Shown piece by piece: positions 39,977 through 48,100 of a DNA stretch of 64,000 nucleotides. Under the pieces are notes generated by a model. It saw only the letters and a program-made list of their open reading frames with translations, was not told the DNA's origin and ran no database searches. How positions within the stretch are numbered: the first letter of the stretch is position 1; every line of letters starts with the position of its first letter. The position numbers were made by a program, and so were the translations under genes. This DNA comes from Candidatus Saccharimonadota bacterium (GTDB lineage Bacteria; Patescibacteriota; Saccharimonadia; Saccharimonadales; Saccharimonadaceae), in contig JAFWHS010000014.1 of the NCBI GenBank assembly GCA_017511925.1, positions 158,637 to 222,636 of the forward strand, read 5' to 3'.

Positions 39977-40254
39977 TATTTAGCTCCTTTCTTAACTGCT
40001 TTTTTAGCAACTTTCTTTTCTTCCTTGGCAGCCTCTACCAATTTCAAATTAGAAAGATCAATTCCTACATGAATGGTCTTCTTACCACCAGCTGGGTTGA
40101 GATATGATTTCTTCATATGGCGCTCAACCACACCAATTCCTTCAAGGCAAGCTTTGCCAGCCTTACGGTCAATCTTCACGATCTTGGCTTCAGTACCTTT
40201 GTGAGCTCCAGCAATCACGCGAACTTTGTCGTTTGCTTTCAAATTCTGTGCCAT
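39976..40254 (-). CDS. rplX: 50S ribosomal protein L24
   Basis: 92 aa from ATG 40254. KOW motif KVRVIAGAHKGTEAKIVKID and the KSYLNPAGGKK region identify L24. GGAGGT precedes the ATG, which begins one base after the rplN stop; the longer open frame reads into rplN and is rejected. A basic tail (KKVAKKAVKKGAK) extends the C-terminus. Confidence 0.95.
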   Translation of the reverse strand: MAQNLKANDKVRVIAGAHKGTEAKIVKIDRKAGKACLEGIGVVERHMKKSYLNPAGGKKTIHVGIDLSNLKLVEAAKEEKKVAKKAVKKGAK

Positions 40255-40255
40255 A

Positions 40256-40624
40256 TTATAGTACCTCCGGTGCAAGACTGATAATCTTCGAGAAACCAAG
40301 GTCACGAAGCTCACGAGGGATCGGGCCAAACACGCGCGTACCCTTTGGAGTCTTATCGTCATTTACGAGCACTGCAGCATTTTCATCAAAACGGATAGTT
40401 GAACCATCTGGACGACGAATCGGAGCTACCGTTCTTACGATCACTGCACGCACTACTGCTTTTTTCTTAATGTTGCCAGTTGGCGAGGCTTCCTTCACTG
40501 AACAAGTTACGATATCGCCTACTCTAGCATAGCGAGCGCGAGTACCACCAAGCACGCGGATTACTCCGAGCTCTTTAGCGCCACTGTTGTCGGCAACTTT
40601 TAGTCTAGTTTCCTGCTGGATCAT
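40256..40624 (-). CDS. rplN: 50S ribosomal protein L14
   Basis: 122 aa. [20 protein letters not shown] and [20 protein letters not shown] are typical L14 blocks, and the length is the family norm. Its first 20 bases overlap the 3' end of rpsQ in another frame. Confidence 0.97.
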   Translation of the reverse strand: MIQQETRLKVADNSGAKELGVIRVLGGTRARYARVGDIVTCSVKEASPTGNIKKKAVVRAVIVRTVAPIRRPDGSTIRFDENAAVLVNDDKTPKGTRVFGPIPRELRDLGFSKIISLAPEVL

Positions 40625-40892
40625 TGATATCCTCCTTTAATTCTACCGTGCCACGCGCTTTCTCTACGATCTTAGCCAAAGTATAAGCTTTGGTACGAGA
40701 AAGTGGACGGCAGGCTACGATTTCTACACGGTCACCAACCTTTGCCTCATTCTTTTCATCATGTGCAGTATATTTACGAGTCTTCGTGTACTGCTTGCGA
40801 TAAAGTGGATGAGTTTCACGCGAAACAATCGCAACGGTAATGGTCTTATCACGCTTGTCGGAGGTAACTGTGCCTACGAGTGTATGTGCCAT
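40605..40892 (-). CDS. rpsQ: 30S ribosomal protein S17
   Basis: 95 aa. [18 protein letters not shown] and [20 protein letters not shown] identify S17. rpmC (L29), which almost always separates rplP from rpsQ, is missing: only one base lies between the two genes. Confidence 0.95.
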   Translation of the reverse strand: MAHTLVGTVTSDKRDKTITVAIVSRETHPLYRKQYTKTRKYTAHDEKNEAKVGDRVEIVACRPLSRTKAYTLAKIVEKARGTVELKEDINDPAGN

Positions 40893-40893
40893 C

Positions 40894-41313
40894 TTAAAAC
40901 TCCTCTTTCTTTATAATTTTACATTTCACTGGCAACTTGTGTGAAGCAAGACGAAGAGCTTCTTTAGCCTTGTCTTCCGCCACGTCAGCGATTTCAAACA
41001 TCACTGTACCAGCTTTCACCTTAGCTACATAAAATTGTGGCTCACCCTTACCAGAACCCATTTTTACATCAAGTGGTTTCTTGGTAACTGGCGTATGTGG
41101 GAAAATCCGAATCCAAATTTTACCACCACGCTTAATATAACGTGTAATTGCCTGACGTGCTGCCTCGATTTGGCGCGAATTAATGCGCTCATTATCAAGT
41201 GACATCAAACCAAATTCACCAAATGCTACAGTATTACAGCGTGTAGCTACGCCTTCGTTTTTACCTTTGCGCACTTTGCGGTGTGCAGTTTTTCTTGGAA
41301 GTAAAATAGCCAT
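40894..41313 (-). CDS. rplP: 50S ribosomal protein L16
   Basis: 139 aa. Begins [20 protein letters not shown] and has [20 protein letters not shown], the loop near the peptidyl transferase centre. It follows rpsC after one base in the standard order. Confidence 0.97.
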   Translation of the reverse strand: MAILLPRKTAHRKVRKGKNEGVATRCNTVAFGEFGLMSLDNERINSRQIEAARQAITRYIKRGGKIWIRIFPHTPVTKKPLDVKMGSGKGEPQFYVAKVKAGTVMFEIADVAEDKAKEALRLASHKLPVKCKIIKKEEF

Positions 41314-41314
41314 C

Positions 41315-41941
41315 TTATTTCTCCCCCTTGTAAATCCAAACTTTCACGCCGACGATACCAGCAATAGTTGGTGCGTGATGACAATAAAAATCAATATCTG
41401 CGCGAAGTGTATGTAGAGGCACCGAACCTTCAATAAATTTCTCACGGCGGCTCATTTCAGCGCCATTAAGACGACCTGCTACCTCGATACGCACACCCTT
41501 AGCACCCGCATTCATAGTAGATTGTAAAGCCATTTTTACAGCCCGGCGGAAATTCATACGCTTGCCAAGTTGAAAACCGATGTTTTCAGCTACGAGCTTA
41601 GCATTTAATTCCGGTTTCTTTACTTCTTCTACGTTGATACGAATCGGACCTTCAACGATTTTTTCAATTTGCTTTTTTAGCTCGTTGATACCTGCACCTT
41701 GCTTACCAATCACGGCGCCAGCTTTTGCTGTCAAAATCGTAATCGTAGTAAGGTTCGCCGAACGTTCAATGTTTACCCGCGCAATTGTTGGACGAGCTTT
41801 AAATCTCTCTTCAACCATCTTGCGAATCTTGTCGTCTTCCACTAGCCAGCGACGAAAATCTGCCTTCTTTGTAAACCACTTCGAAGACCAATCTTTGCTG
41901 ATCTGGAGACGGTAAGAGATGGGATTAACCTTCTGACCCAT
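41315..41941 (-). CDS. rpsC: 30S ribosomal protein S3
   Basis: 208 aa. MGQKVNPISYRLQISKDWSS, the KH domain (AGAVIGKQGAGINELKKQI) and the C-terminal domain (GRLNGAEMSRREKFIEGSVP) identify S3. It lacks a long C-terminal tail. It is followed by rplP. Confidence 0.97.
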   Translation of the reverse strand: MGQKVNPISYRLQISKDWSSKWFTKKADFRRWLVEDDKIRKMVEERFKARPTIARVNIERSANLTTITILTAKAGAVIGKQGAGINELKKQIEKIVEGPIRINVEEVKKPELNAKLVAENIGFQLGKRMNFRRAVKMALQSTMNAGAKGVRIEVAGRLNGAEMSRREKFIEGSVPLHTLRADIDFYCHHAPTIAGIVGVKVWIYKGEK

Positions 41942-41942
41942 A

Positions 41943-42359
41943 TTACTTTTTCTCCTTTTCTGCCTTTGCGTCAGCCTTAGCTTCTGCTGGAGCAGCTTTC
42001 TTTACTTTCTCTTCGCCGGTGACCTCGACGAATATATTACTACTAATCTTCTCAAATGGAAGCGCACGACCACGTGAAGCTGGCACGTAACGGCGCATTC
42101 TAGTACCGCTAGTTACAAAAATTCTTGCAATTCTCACGGTCTTTGGATCAATCGACACCTTAGAATTATTCAAAAGGTTAGCATTTGCCGATTCTACAGC
42201 CTTAAGTACTGCACGAGCAGCACGCCTAGGTGTATTTTCCAAAATCACTACCGCATCAGATACGTAGCGATCACGTACGAGCGATGCCACAATACTAGTC
42301 TTGCGTGGTTGGGAGTCGATGCCCTTTTCATATGCATGTGCAAAATGAGTTTCAGCCAT
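41943..42359 (-). CDS. rplV: 50S ribosomal protein L22
   Basis: 138 aa. SLVRDRYVSDAVVILENTPR, AARAVLKAVESANANLLNN and the exit-tunnel hairpin GTRMRRYVPASRGRALPFEK identify L22. An Ala/Lys/Glu-rich tail of about 25 residues ends the protein. Confidence 0.96.
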   Translation of the reverse strand: MAETHFAHAYEKGIDSQPRKTSIVASLVRDRYVSDAVVILENTPRRAARAVLKAVESANANLLNNSKVSIDPKTVRIARIFVTSGTRMRRYVPASRGRALPFEKISSNIFVEVTGEEKVKKAAPAEAKADAKAEKEKK

Positions 42360-42362
42360 ATT

Positions 42363-42656
42363 CTAACCCTTTCCTTTCGCAGCCGCAGCTTCTGCAGCTT
42401 TCTTACCGCCATGGCGCTTAAATTTACGTGTTGGTGCAAACTCGCCAAGCTTATGGCCGACCATATTTTCTGAAACAAACACCGGCACATGAACTTTACC
42501 ATTATGTACAGCAATCGTCCGACCCACCATCTCTGGCGAAATCGTAGAGTGCCTGGCCCAAGTTTTAATCACAGTGCGATCAGAACTGTCGAGAGCGGCA
42601 ATTTTCTTCGCGAGCTTGTAGTCCACAAATGGACCTTTCTTTAGACTCCGAGACAT
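42363..42656 (-). CDS. rpsS: 30S ribosomal protein S19
   Basis: 97 aa. [40 protein letters not shown] and [20 protein letters not shown] are classic S19. Its ATG shares a base with the rplB stop. Confidence 0.97.
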   Translation of the reverse strand: MSRSLKKGPFVDYKLAKKIAALDSSDRTVIKTWARHSTISPEMVGRTIAVHNGKVHVPVFVSENMVGHKLGEFAPTRKFKRHGGKKAAEAAAAKGKG

Positions 42657-43492
42657 TATTTCCTCTTTCCTTCGTGACGACTACGCACGATATATTTATT
42701 AGTTTTCTTATTACGACGAGTACGATAACCAAGTGTAAGTTGACCCCAAGGCGTACGAGGAGCCTTACCAGAACCGTGACGACCACCGTCACCACCACCG
42801 TGTGGGTGATCCGTAGCATTCATTACTACACCACGTACCGTTGGGCGAATACCCTTACGACGACGACGTCCTGCTGCACCAATCTTTACGTTTTGATGCT
42901 GAACATTCGAAACCGTACCGATCGAAGCCTCACAGCCTACCAATACTTTACGCACTTCGCCAGATGGCATCTTAAGAGTGGCATAGCCATTCTCTTTTGC
43001 CATAAGCTGTGCTGAAGCACCCGCTGCACGTACCATCTGTGCGCCTCTACCCGGTGTAAGCTCAATAGCATAAACAAACGTACCTACTGGGATTTTCTCT
43101 AGTGGCAAACGATTAGAATCTTCCACCTCAATTTCATCACCAGTCTTAAAAGTCGTACCTTTTGTCATTTTGGTATCAGCAAGCACATAATAATATGTAC
43201 CATTTTGATCTTTCACACGAGCAATTCGTGCTGAACGGTTTGGATCGTATTCGATCTCTTCTACCGTCAAGACCAAACCTTTTGGTAGATTATAAGTCAT
43301 GATACGATAGTGTCTCTTCACACCACCACCACGATGACGCACCGTAATTCGCCCCTGGTTGTTTTTACCAGCTTGCTGTTTTTTGCTAGCTAGCAAAGAC
43401 TTCAAAGGCTTCTTGGTTGTAATTTGATCGTAATCCTCAGTCGTCTTCTGGCGTTGTGCCGGAGTGACTGGACGATAAGCCTTAATTGCCAT
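42656..43492 (-). CDS. rplB: 50S ribosomal protein L2
   Basis: 278 aa. The RNA-binding core, the [20 protein letters not shown] segment and the C-terminal peptidyl-transferase loop [20 protein letters not shown] (with the essential His) are intact. Start overlaps the rplW stop. Confidence 0.97.
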   Translation of the reverse strand: MAIKAYRPVTPAQRQKTTEDYDQITTKKPLKSLLASKKQQAGKNNQGRITVRHRGGGVKRHYRIMTYNLPKGLVLTVEEIEYDPNRSARIARVKDQNGTYYYVLADTKMTKGTTFKTGDEIEVEDSNRLPLEKIPVGTFVYAIELTPGRGAQMVRAAGASAQLMAKENGYATLKMPSGEVRKVLVGCEASIGTVSNVQHQNVKIGAAGRRRRKGIRPTVRGVVMNATDHPHGGGDGGRHGSGKAPRTPWGQLTLGYRTRRNKKTNKYIVRSRHEGKRK

Positions 43493-43896
43493 TATTTATT
43501 CTCCTTCCCTGCATTCTTGTCAGCCTTTTTAGCTTTCTCAGCTTTTGGGGCTTCCTTTGCGCTGGTTTTATTTTCTTCTGGCTCTTCAAATACCTTGATT
43601 GAATTACCTTCTGCCAAAGTCACGTATGCATACTTCTTATCCTGGCGATGTGTAATACCTGGGTAAGCGTGCTTACCTTTGCTGTATTTCGTCTTTTTGC
43701 CATTACGGATGAGCGTACGTACATCTGTCACTTTCACACTAAATTCTTTTTCTACAAGAGCTGCGATTTCTTGCTTAGAAGCAGTACGCTTTACTGGAAA
43801 TACATAAGTACGCTTAGTCTGCTCTAAATAAGTCTTTTCAGTAGCTCTTGGCTCCAAGAGGTGTAATTCTACTTTTGCAGTTTTCTTTTCCGCCAT
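43492..43896 (-). CDS. rplW: 50S ribosomal protein L23 with Lys/Ala-rich tail
   Basis: 134 aa. EPRATEKTYLEQTKRTYVFP and KVTDVRTLIRNGKKTKYSKG identify L23, the exit-site protein contacted by trigger factor and SRP. A tail of about 35 residues rich in Glu, Ala and Lys makes it longer than the usual 95-100. Confidence 0.94.
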   Translation of the reverse strand: MAEKKTAKVELHLLEPRATEKTYLEQTKRTYVFPVKRTASKQEIAALVEKEFSVKVTDVRTLIRNGKKTKYSKGKHAYPGITHRQDKKYAYVTLAEGNSIKVFEEPEENKTSAKEAPKAEKAKKADKNAGKENK

Positions 43897-43897
43897 C

Positions 43898-44494
43898 TTA
43901 CTTCTCCTCCTTTAGCCAATCAGTTGTAGCCTTAAGTGCAGCTTCGCTAAATACAATCGCATCTGCGTTCATAATGTCAAATACATTAAGATAAGTTGCG
44001 CGTACCAATTTTACATTTGGCAAATTATTGGTCGAACGAAGCACTTCTGGTGTTTTCTCTGCTGCTACTGCAAGCACATTTTTGCCTTCAAGCTTCATGT
44101 CTTTCAAAACTTTTGCTGCATCTTTAGTCTTACCGGTCAACTTTACATCAACTGGCAAAATCAATACTGCTTTTTCCGCATTCTTCATCGACAAAGCTTG
44201 GCGTACTGCCAATTTCTTAGAAGAACGTGCGATTTTCTTGGTAAAGTTCTCTTCACCGGTGCGGCCAAATGCTACACCACCATGGCGCCAAATTGGATTA
44301 CGAGTCGAACCAAAACGAGCTCTACCAGTACCTTTTTGCTTCCATGGCTTCTTACCACCACCACGCACCTCACCACGCTTCAAAGTTTTTGCGTGTGAAG
44401 AACGTGAATTTGCAAGATATGCATCATAAGCCAATTTAACAAGTTCATGATTTTCGACGGAAAGGCCGAACACTTCTTTATCTAAAGTTGCCAT
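43898..44494 (-). CDS. rplD: 50S ribosomal protein L4
   Basis: 198 aa. The tunnel loop KTLKRGEVRGGGKKPWKQKG then TGRARFGSTRNPIWRHGGVA is diagnostic. In E. coli L4 represses its own operon through the S10 leader; whether that holds here is unknown. Confidence 0.97.
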   Translation of the reverse strand: MATLDKEVFGLSVENHELVKLAYDAYLANSRSSHAKTLKRGEVRGGGKKPWKQKGTGRARFGSTRNPIWRHGGVAFGRTGEENFTKKIARSSKKLAVRQALSMKNAEKAVLILPVDVKLTGKTKDAAKVLKDMKLEGKNVLAVAAEKTPEVLRSTNNLPNVKLVRATYLNVFDIMNADAIVFSEAALKATTDWLKEEK

Positions 44495-44495
44495 A

Positions 44496-45116
44496 TTACT
44501 CCTTTCCCTCCACTGTTACAATACCTTTTTTCGGTCCAGGCACTGCGCCCTTAAGGCCGATTAGGTTATTTTCTACATCTACATAGGCCACTACGAGATT
44601 CTTTACTGTTACAGTATCGTGTCCCATACGACCTGGCATTTTCTTACCCTTCCAAACTTTTTGCGGATACATAGAGCCGATAGAACCAACTCTACGAATA
44701 TTCCCCTTAAAGCCGTGGGTATTGCGAGATTCTTGGAAATTGTGACGCTTTACTGTACCAGCAAAACCTTTACCTTTGCTTGTACCAGTCACCGTTACCT
44801 TATCTCCCAATTTAAATCCTTCTACGGTGATAGCATCACCGAGTTTGAGTCCTTCTGGGATCTCTTCTACACGAAATTCCTTGAGAACCTTAGGATTTAT
44901 ATTTTCACCAGCCTTTTTTACGTGGCCAGTTACCGACTTGCTCAGATTCCGACCCACACCATATCCCATTTGCACAGCGTTATAACCATCGCTCTCGATA
45001 GTTTTAATCTGAGTCACTGCGCATGGGCCAGCTTGCAGAATCGTTACCGGAGTAACTTCGCCTGTCTCGCTGATGATCTGAGTCATACCAATTTTGGTGC
45101 CGAGAATGACTTGCAT
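44496..45116 (-). CDS. rplC: 50S ribosomal protein L3
   Basis: 206 aa. MQVILGTKIGMTQIISETGE, GTSKGKGFAGTVKRHNFQES and the GQKVWKGKKMPGRMGHD-like YPQKVWKGKKMPGRMGHDTV identify L3. It is the first gene of the cluster: rpsJ (S10), which normally begins this operon, does not precede it. Confidence 0.97.
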   Translation of the reverse strand: MQVILGTKIGMTQIISETGEVTPVTILQAGPCAVTQIKTIESDGYNAVQMGYGVGRNLSKSVTGHVKKAGENINPKVLKEFRVEEIPEGLKLGDAITVEGFKLGDKVTVTGTSKGKGFAGTVKRHNFQESRNTHGFKGNIRRVGSIGSMYPQKVWKGKKMPGRMGHDTVTVKNLVVAYVDVENNLIGLKGAVPGPKKGIVTVEGKE

Positions 45117-45280
45117 TGCTTACCTTTCCTTTATGTCTACTAATAATTTCACCCCTGTACACCAGGCAAAATCACTCTGTAGAACTTTTAATATTTTTTA
45201 CATCATTAAAACTAGACTTTTAAGCCGGTTTCTGAGGTATAAAAACCACAGACCTCGCCTTCTATCTAGCTAACGTTCCC
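45117..45280 (-). promoter_or_regulatory. Leader of the S10-type operon
   Basis: About 160 untranslated bases between the predicted start and rplC. Visible inverted repeats include GAGGT / ACCTC and GGTTT / AAACC (overlapping, so alternative) and CCTG / CAGG. This is consistent with an autoregulatory leader, but no known leader fold could be matched by eye. No rpsJ frame is present. Confidence 0.4.
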
Positions 45281-45309
45281 ATTTTACCACACTTTTTCCC
45301 TTTTGACAA
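45281..45309 (-). promoter_or_regulatory. Promoter of the S10-type operon
   Basis: In minus sense, TTGTCA (45309-45304), 17 bases ending AAGTGTGG, TAAAAT (45286-45281). It overlaps the plus-strand control region of the DGR genes: TTGACA at 45303-45308 and TATAAT at 45321-45326, whose 12-base spacing is poor. Confidence 0.65.
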
Positions 45310-45356
45310 GAGTAAATTATTATAATGAGTATGTAAAACTTAATCAGGAGACCCCT

Positions 45357-46208
45357 ATGGACATGCGCCAATCTATTGCAGAAATTGAACAACAACTGAA
45401 ATCCCTCAAAAAGCAAGGCCTTAAGAATAAAATTGCTAAAGCTGAATATTCTCAAATCAAGAGCGCCTTAAATAAACTTTACTCAGAAAACAAACACACT
45501 GTTATGCAATTTGAAAAAACTAACTACGAACACCTAGTACTAGTACGTTCCACAAACAATTTTTATAAACTCTTTGGGCACTCTGCCTTATTTTACGCTC
45601 ACAGTATCGCCCCAAAACTCAATCTAAAAGCCAACCTCCAAACCGACGGCGATTTCGCCACCAAATCAGATGTTGGTTTTATCTCTATTCGCGAACCCGA
45701 GAAACTCACTGAAGCTCTTACCACCATCGGTATCAAAAAAGTAAAGACCAAAGATCAAACCGGCAACTTCCTACTCTATAAACTTCCTTGGACTTTCACC
45801 GAAAACGAAGTCGCCGAATTTATCGAAGATAATCATTTCAAAATGCGTAGTTTTAATCATGTAGTGCTAGTAGACAATATCATCCCCGTCCTCTTCATCC
45901 AGCTTGAGGAACTTTTAAAAGCTGTTTATGAAAACGTTCGCGGCATGGGTGGCCCAGTCGAACGCGAAACTTTTGGCTATGACGCTATTCGCATCGCCAA
46001 CGAAATGGTCCATTCATACTTAGATCTCGCCAACGGCAAAACCGATAAACTCACCTGCCTTAAGAAACTTAAAATCAAATTAAGTTTTCTTAAATATCAG
46101 ACCAAAATCATCACCGATCTCAAAATTTGGCAGCCCAAAGTTTGCGCCCGTATCGGTGATATCATTATCAAAGTCCAGGAAATCATAGACCGTGAAAGCC
46201 ACAACTAG
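45357..46208 (+). CDS. DGR accessory protein: MutS-like domain fused to Avd-like four-helix bundle
   Basis: 283 aa from ATG 45357, chosen because AGGAG lies seven bases before it; an upstream ATG at 45303 has no such site. Residues 1-45 are a charged coiled-coil-like segment. Residues about 50-150 resemble the MutS mismatch-recognition domain (EHLVLVRSTNNFYKLFGHSA, then GFISIREPEKLTEAL and TTIGIKKVKTKDQTGNF). Residues about 170-283 look like an Avd / S23-type four-helix bundle with many Arg and Lys (IQLEELLKAVYENVRGMGGP ... LKYQTKIITDLKIWQPKVCA). Avd binds the RT and TR RNA, and MutS-like proteins are known as separate DGR accessory genes; a single chain with both is unusual. It ends nine bases before the RT gene. 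Confidence 0.75.
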   Translation: MDMRQSIAEIEQQLKSLKKQGLKNKIAKAEYSQIKSALNKLYSENKHTVMQFEKTNYEHLVLVRSTNNFYKLFGHSALFYAHSIAPKLNLKANLQTDGDFATKSDVGFISIREPEKLTEALTTIGIKKVKTKDQTGNFLLYKLPWTFTENEVAEFIEDNHFKMRSFNHVVLVDNIIPVLFIQLEELLKAVYENVRGMGGPVERETFGYDAIRIANEMVHSYLDLANGKTDKLTCLKKLKIKLSFLKYQTKIITDLKIWQPKVCARIGDIIIKVQEIIDRESHN

Positions 46209-46217
46209 GAAGAACTT

Positions 46218-47333
46218 ATGAATTTTCATGATTTTTTACTAAAAGAACTTTTCGAAGCTTATCATAAAGCTCGCGTTGGCGGCAAACGCAAAACCGAAGA
46301 CGAACACCGCTTTGAGGCCAACGATATCGAAAATATTCATCATCTTTGCGACACTATTATGGCTCGTCGCTACAAACCAAGCCGTGGTGTAGCTTTCATA
46401 ATTCATGATCCAGTCACGCGTGAAGTTTTCGCTGCGCCCTTCATCGATCGCGTCATTCATCATTTCCTCTTCAAATTTGCCATCGCCTGGTGGGAGCCAC
46501 GTCTTTCGCCAGCTTCTTATTCTTGTCGCAAACAAAAAGGCACTCTCTACGGCATCAAAGATTTACAGCGCAAAATGCGCCGCGTCTCGCAAGATGGACA
46601 CATTCCTGCATACGTTGTGAAGCGTGATCTGCGCGGCTATTTTATGAGTCTTGAACATAAACGCCTCTATGATCGAGTCGTTTGGGGATTAAATCGCCAG
46701 TTTCCAAACGGTGGCGAACTTTATCGCACTCTCAAATATCTCTGGCGTGAAATAATCTTTGATACCCCTACCGAAAATATAAAAATCCGCGGACGTAGAA
46801 GCGACTGGAACGATCTCCCACCAGACAAAAGCCTATTCAGCCAGCCCAAAGGTCGCGGTGTAGTCATCGGCAACCTAACCTCTCAACATCTCTCAAATGT
46901 TTATTTGGACCAACTGGATCGCTACATTACTATCACCCTGGGCTATAAAAACTACGGTCGCTACGTAGATGATTTTTATATCGTAGTCACCGAAGAAGAA
47001 CTGCCAATTCTTATGCAGGATATGTACAAAATCGAAAGATATATCGAACATCTCGGCCTAGTCTTGCACCCTAAAAAACAATATGAAATCCCAGTCAAAG
47101 ACGGCGTAGAATTCCTCGGCGCCAAAGTTTTCATTGACCATATCTTACCCGGCGAACGCATCAGCAAAAATTTCGCCAACTCTGTCTACAAATTAGCCAC
47201 TACTGGAGCCGGCAAATTAGATGGCATCAGCTCATATGATGGTCATCTAGCTCATTATAATAGTCATAAACTTAGCAAAAAAATCTACGACGGAGTAGGT
47301 TGGGACTACCCCTATCCAAAACTAAAAAAATAA
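46218..47333 (+). CDS. DGR reverse transcriptase
   Basis: 371 aa. The palm has YVDD in YGRYVDDFYIVVTEEEL (domain 5) and the DGR-diagnostic domain 4 motif GVVIGNLTSQHLSNVYLDQL, where DGR RTs have IGNLTSQ instead of the QGxPxSP of group II intron and retroviral types. Domain 1-3 blocks SYSCRKQKGTLYGIKDLQ and VVKRDLRGYFMSLEH carry the first catalytic Asp. The length fits the compact RTs of this class, with no endonuclease or maturase domain. It is expected to make error-prone cDNA at template adenines. It is preceded by the accessory gene and followed 50 bases later by the TR. Confidence 0.96.
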   Translation: MNFHDFLLKELFEAYHKARVGGKRKTEDEHRFEANDIENIHHLCDTIMARRYKPSRGVAFIIHDPVTREVFAAPFIDRVIHHFLFKFAIAWWEPRLSPASYSCRKQKGTLYGIKDLQRKMRRVSQDGHIPAYVVKRDLRGYFMSLEHKRLYDRVVWGLNRQFPNGGELYRTLKYLWREIIFDTPTENIKIRGRRSDWNDLPPDKSLFSQPKGRGVVIGNLTSQHLSNVYLDQLDRYITITLGYKNYGRYVDDFYIVVTEEELPILMQDMYKIERYIEHLGLVLHPKKQYEIPVKDGVEFLGAKVFIDHILPGERISKNFANSVYKLATTGAGKLDGISSYDGHLAHYNSHKLSKKIYDGVGWDYPYPKLKK

Positions 47334-47341
47334 TCTCCTTG

Positions 47342-47382
47342 GAACTTGTAGACCGCAAGTTCGCTCTAACTTATCAAGAGCG
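47342..47382. promoter_or_regulatory. Twin hairpins between RT gene and TR
   Basis: GAACTTG / CAAGTTC (47342-47362, 7-bp stem, 7-base loop) abuts CGCTCT / AGAGCG (47362-47382, 6-bp stem, 9-base loop), ending one base before the TR. Read in TR sense they lie just 3' of the template, where characterised DGRs have a structured spacer needed for priming of cDNA. Assigning that role here is inference. They could also terminate the RT transcript. Confidence 0.6.
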
Positions 47383-47383
47383 T

Positions 47384-47613
47384 GGAAAGTCGGGAGGAAA
47401 GAAAACGCGGAACAGTAAACGCCCTACTACCTAGCTACGCAGCGCACGGAGTTGCCGTTGTTGCGATTGTTGTTGTTCTGGGGGTTCAAGTTCCCATTCA
47501 CATTGAAGTTGAGGTTGTACGAGTTGTTCTCATTGTTGACTACAGACGACCAGTAGTTGCCGTTGCTGCCTACATTCCAGGACTCGCCTTCCCAGTTCCC
47601 GCCATAAGTAAAG
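47384..47613 (-). repeat. DGR template repeat (TR), 230 bp
   Basis: Aligns without gaps to 47871-48100 with 29 differences. Read on the minus strand it would encode the C-terminus of the target, but with Asn codons (AAC or AAT) at nearly every variable site. This is the typical DGR template design, since AAY can become many residues but never a stop. It lacks a start codon and is non-coding. The first 67 bases in plus orientation (the 3' end in target sense) are almost identical to the VR and would include the homing-initiation region. Confidence 0.96.
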
Positions 47614-47870
47614 TCGCAAAGACAGTAATTAAAAAGAATATTTTATCCTCTGCATACCCCTTGAGATATGCGACGGCACAGCATGAAACCTAGTTTAGTC
47701 ACCAGGCATATTCTTTGCCTTTCCAGATTATAGTACCAACACCGGAGTGAGCACCACCTCGGATCCTGCATTAGACTACGCGGTCTACCGCATTACCATT
47801 TTAGCATGTTTCCCTGTCTTTTTTGCTACATTTGTAGCTTTTTGGTTTCAAAATGAATTTCTTGGATTTC
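47614..47870 (-). ncRNA. Region upstream of TR: probable 5' part of the TR transcript
   Basis: No gene is visible in these 257 bases. In minus sense there are two candidate -10 elements, TAAAAT (47803-47798, preceded by ATGC) and TATAAT (47732-47727), either of which could start the TR RNA. Several short hairpins are visible, for instance TAGAC / GTCTA and GCATA / TATGC. A structured non-coding RNA reading into the TR fits; it matches no RNA family I know. Confidence 0.45.
47825..47838. promoter_or_regulatory. Hairpin just 3' of the VR
   Basis: GCTACA / TGTAGC (6 bp, 2-base loop, or 5 bp with a 4-base loop), 32 bases beyond the VR in target sense and bounded by T runs. In Bordetella phage a small hairpin or cruciform just after the VR promotes mutagenic homing. 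Alternatively it is a weak plus-strand terminator. Confidence 0.5.
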
Positions 47871-48100
47871 GGAAAGGCGGGAGGAAGGAAAACGCGGAAC
47901 AGTAAACGCCCTACTACCTAGCTACGCAGCGCACGGAGCTGCCGCCGAAGCGATAGTAGCCGCTCTGGGGGTTCAAGGCCCCATCCACATCGAAGCCGAG
48001 GTAGTACGAGTAGTCCTCATTGGAGACTACAGACGACCAGTAGTCGCCGCCGCCGCCTACATTCCAGGACTCGCCTCCCCAGTACCCGCCATAAGTAAAG
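47871..48100 (-). repeat. DGR variable repeat (VR), 230 bp
   Basis: Covers the last 61 codons of the target, its stop codon and 43 bases beyond. Compared with the TR, 27 changes fall in the coding part, all at TR adenines in coding sense, altering 20 residues. Examples are Asn to Tyr, Gly, Asp, Ser, Ala and Phe. Two further changes lie past the stop at 47877 and 47887; the one at 47887 is not at an adenine and may mark the IMH/IMH* difference that makes homing one-way. Confidence 0.96.

Noticed and set aside
47384..47440. Resemblance of GGAAAGTCGGGAGG and AACAGTAAACGCC to conserved segments of RNase P RNA
   Set aside because: The two segments are only about 20 bases apart, far too close for RNase P RNA, and the same stretch is the 3' end of the DGR repeats.
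47382..47693. A plus-strand frame of 103 codons across the TR
   Set aside because: It is the complement of a template repeat, has no ribosome binding site, and the adenine pattern shows that the opposite strand is the informative one.
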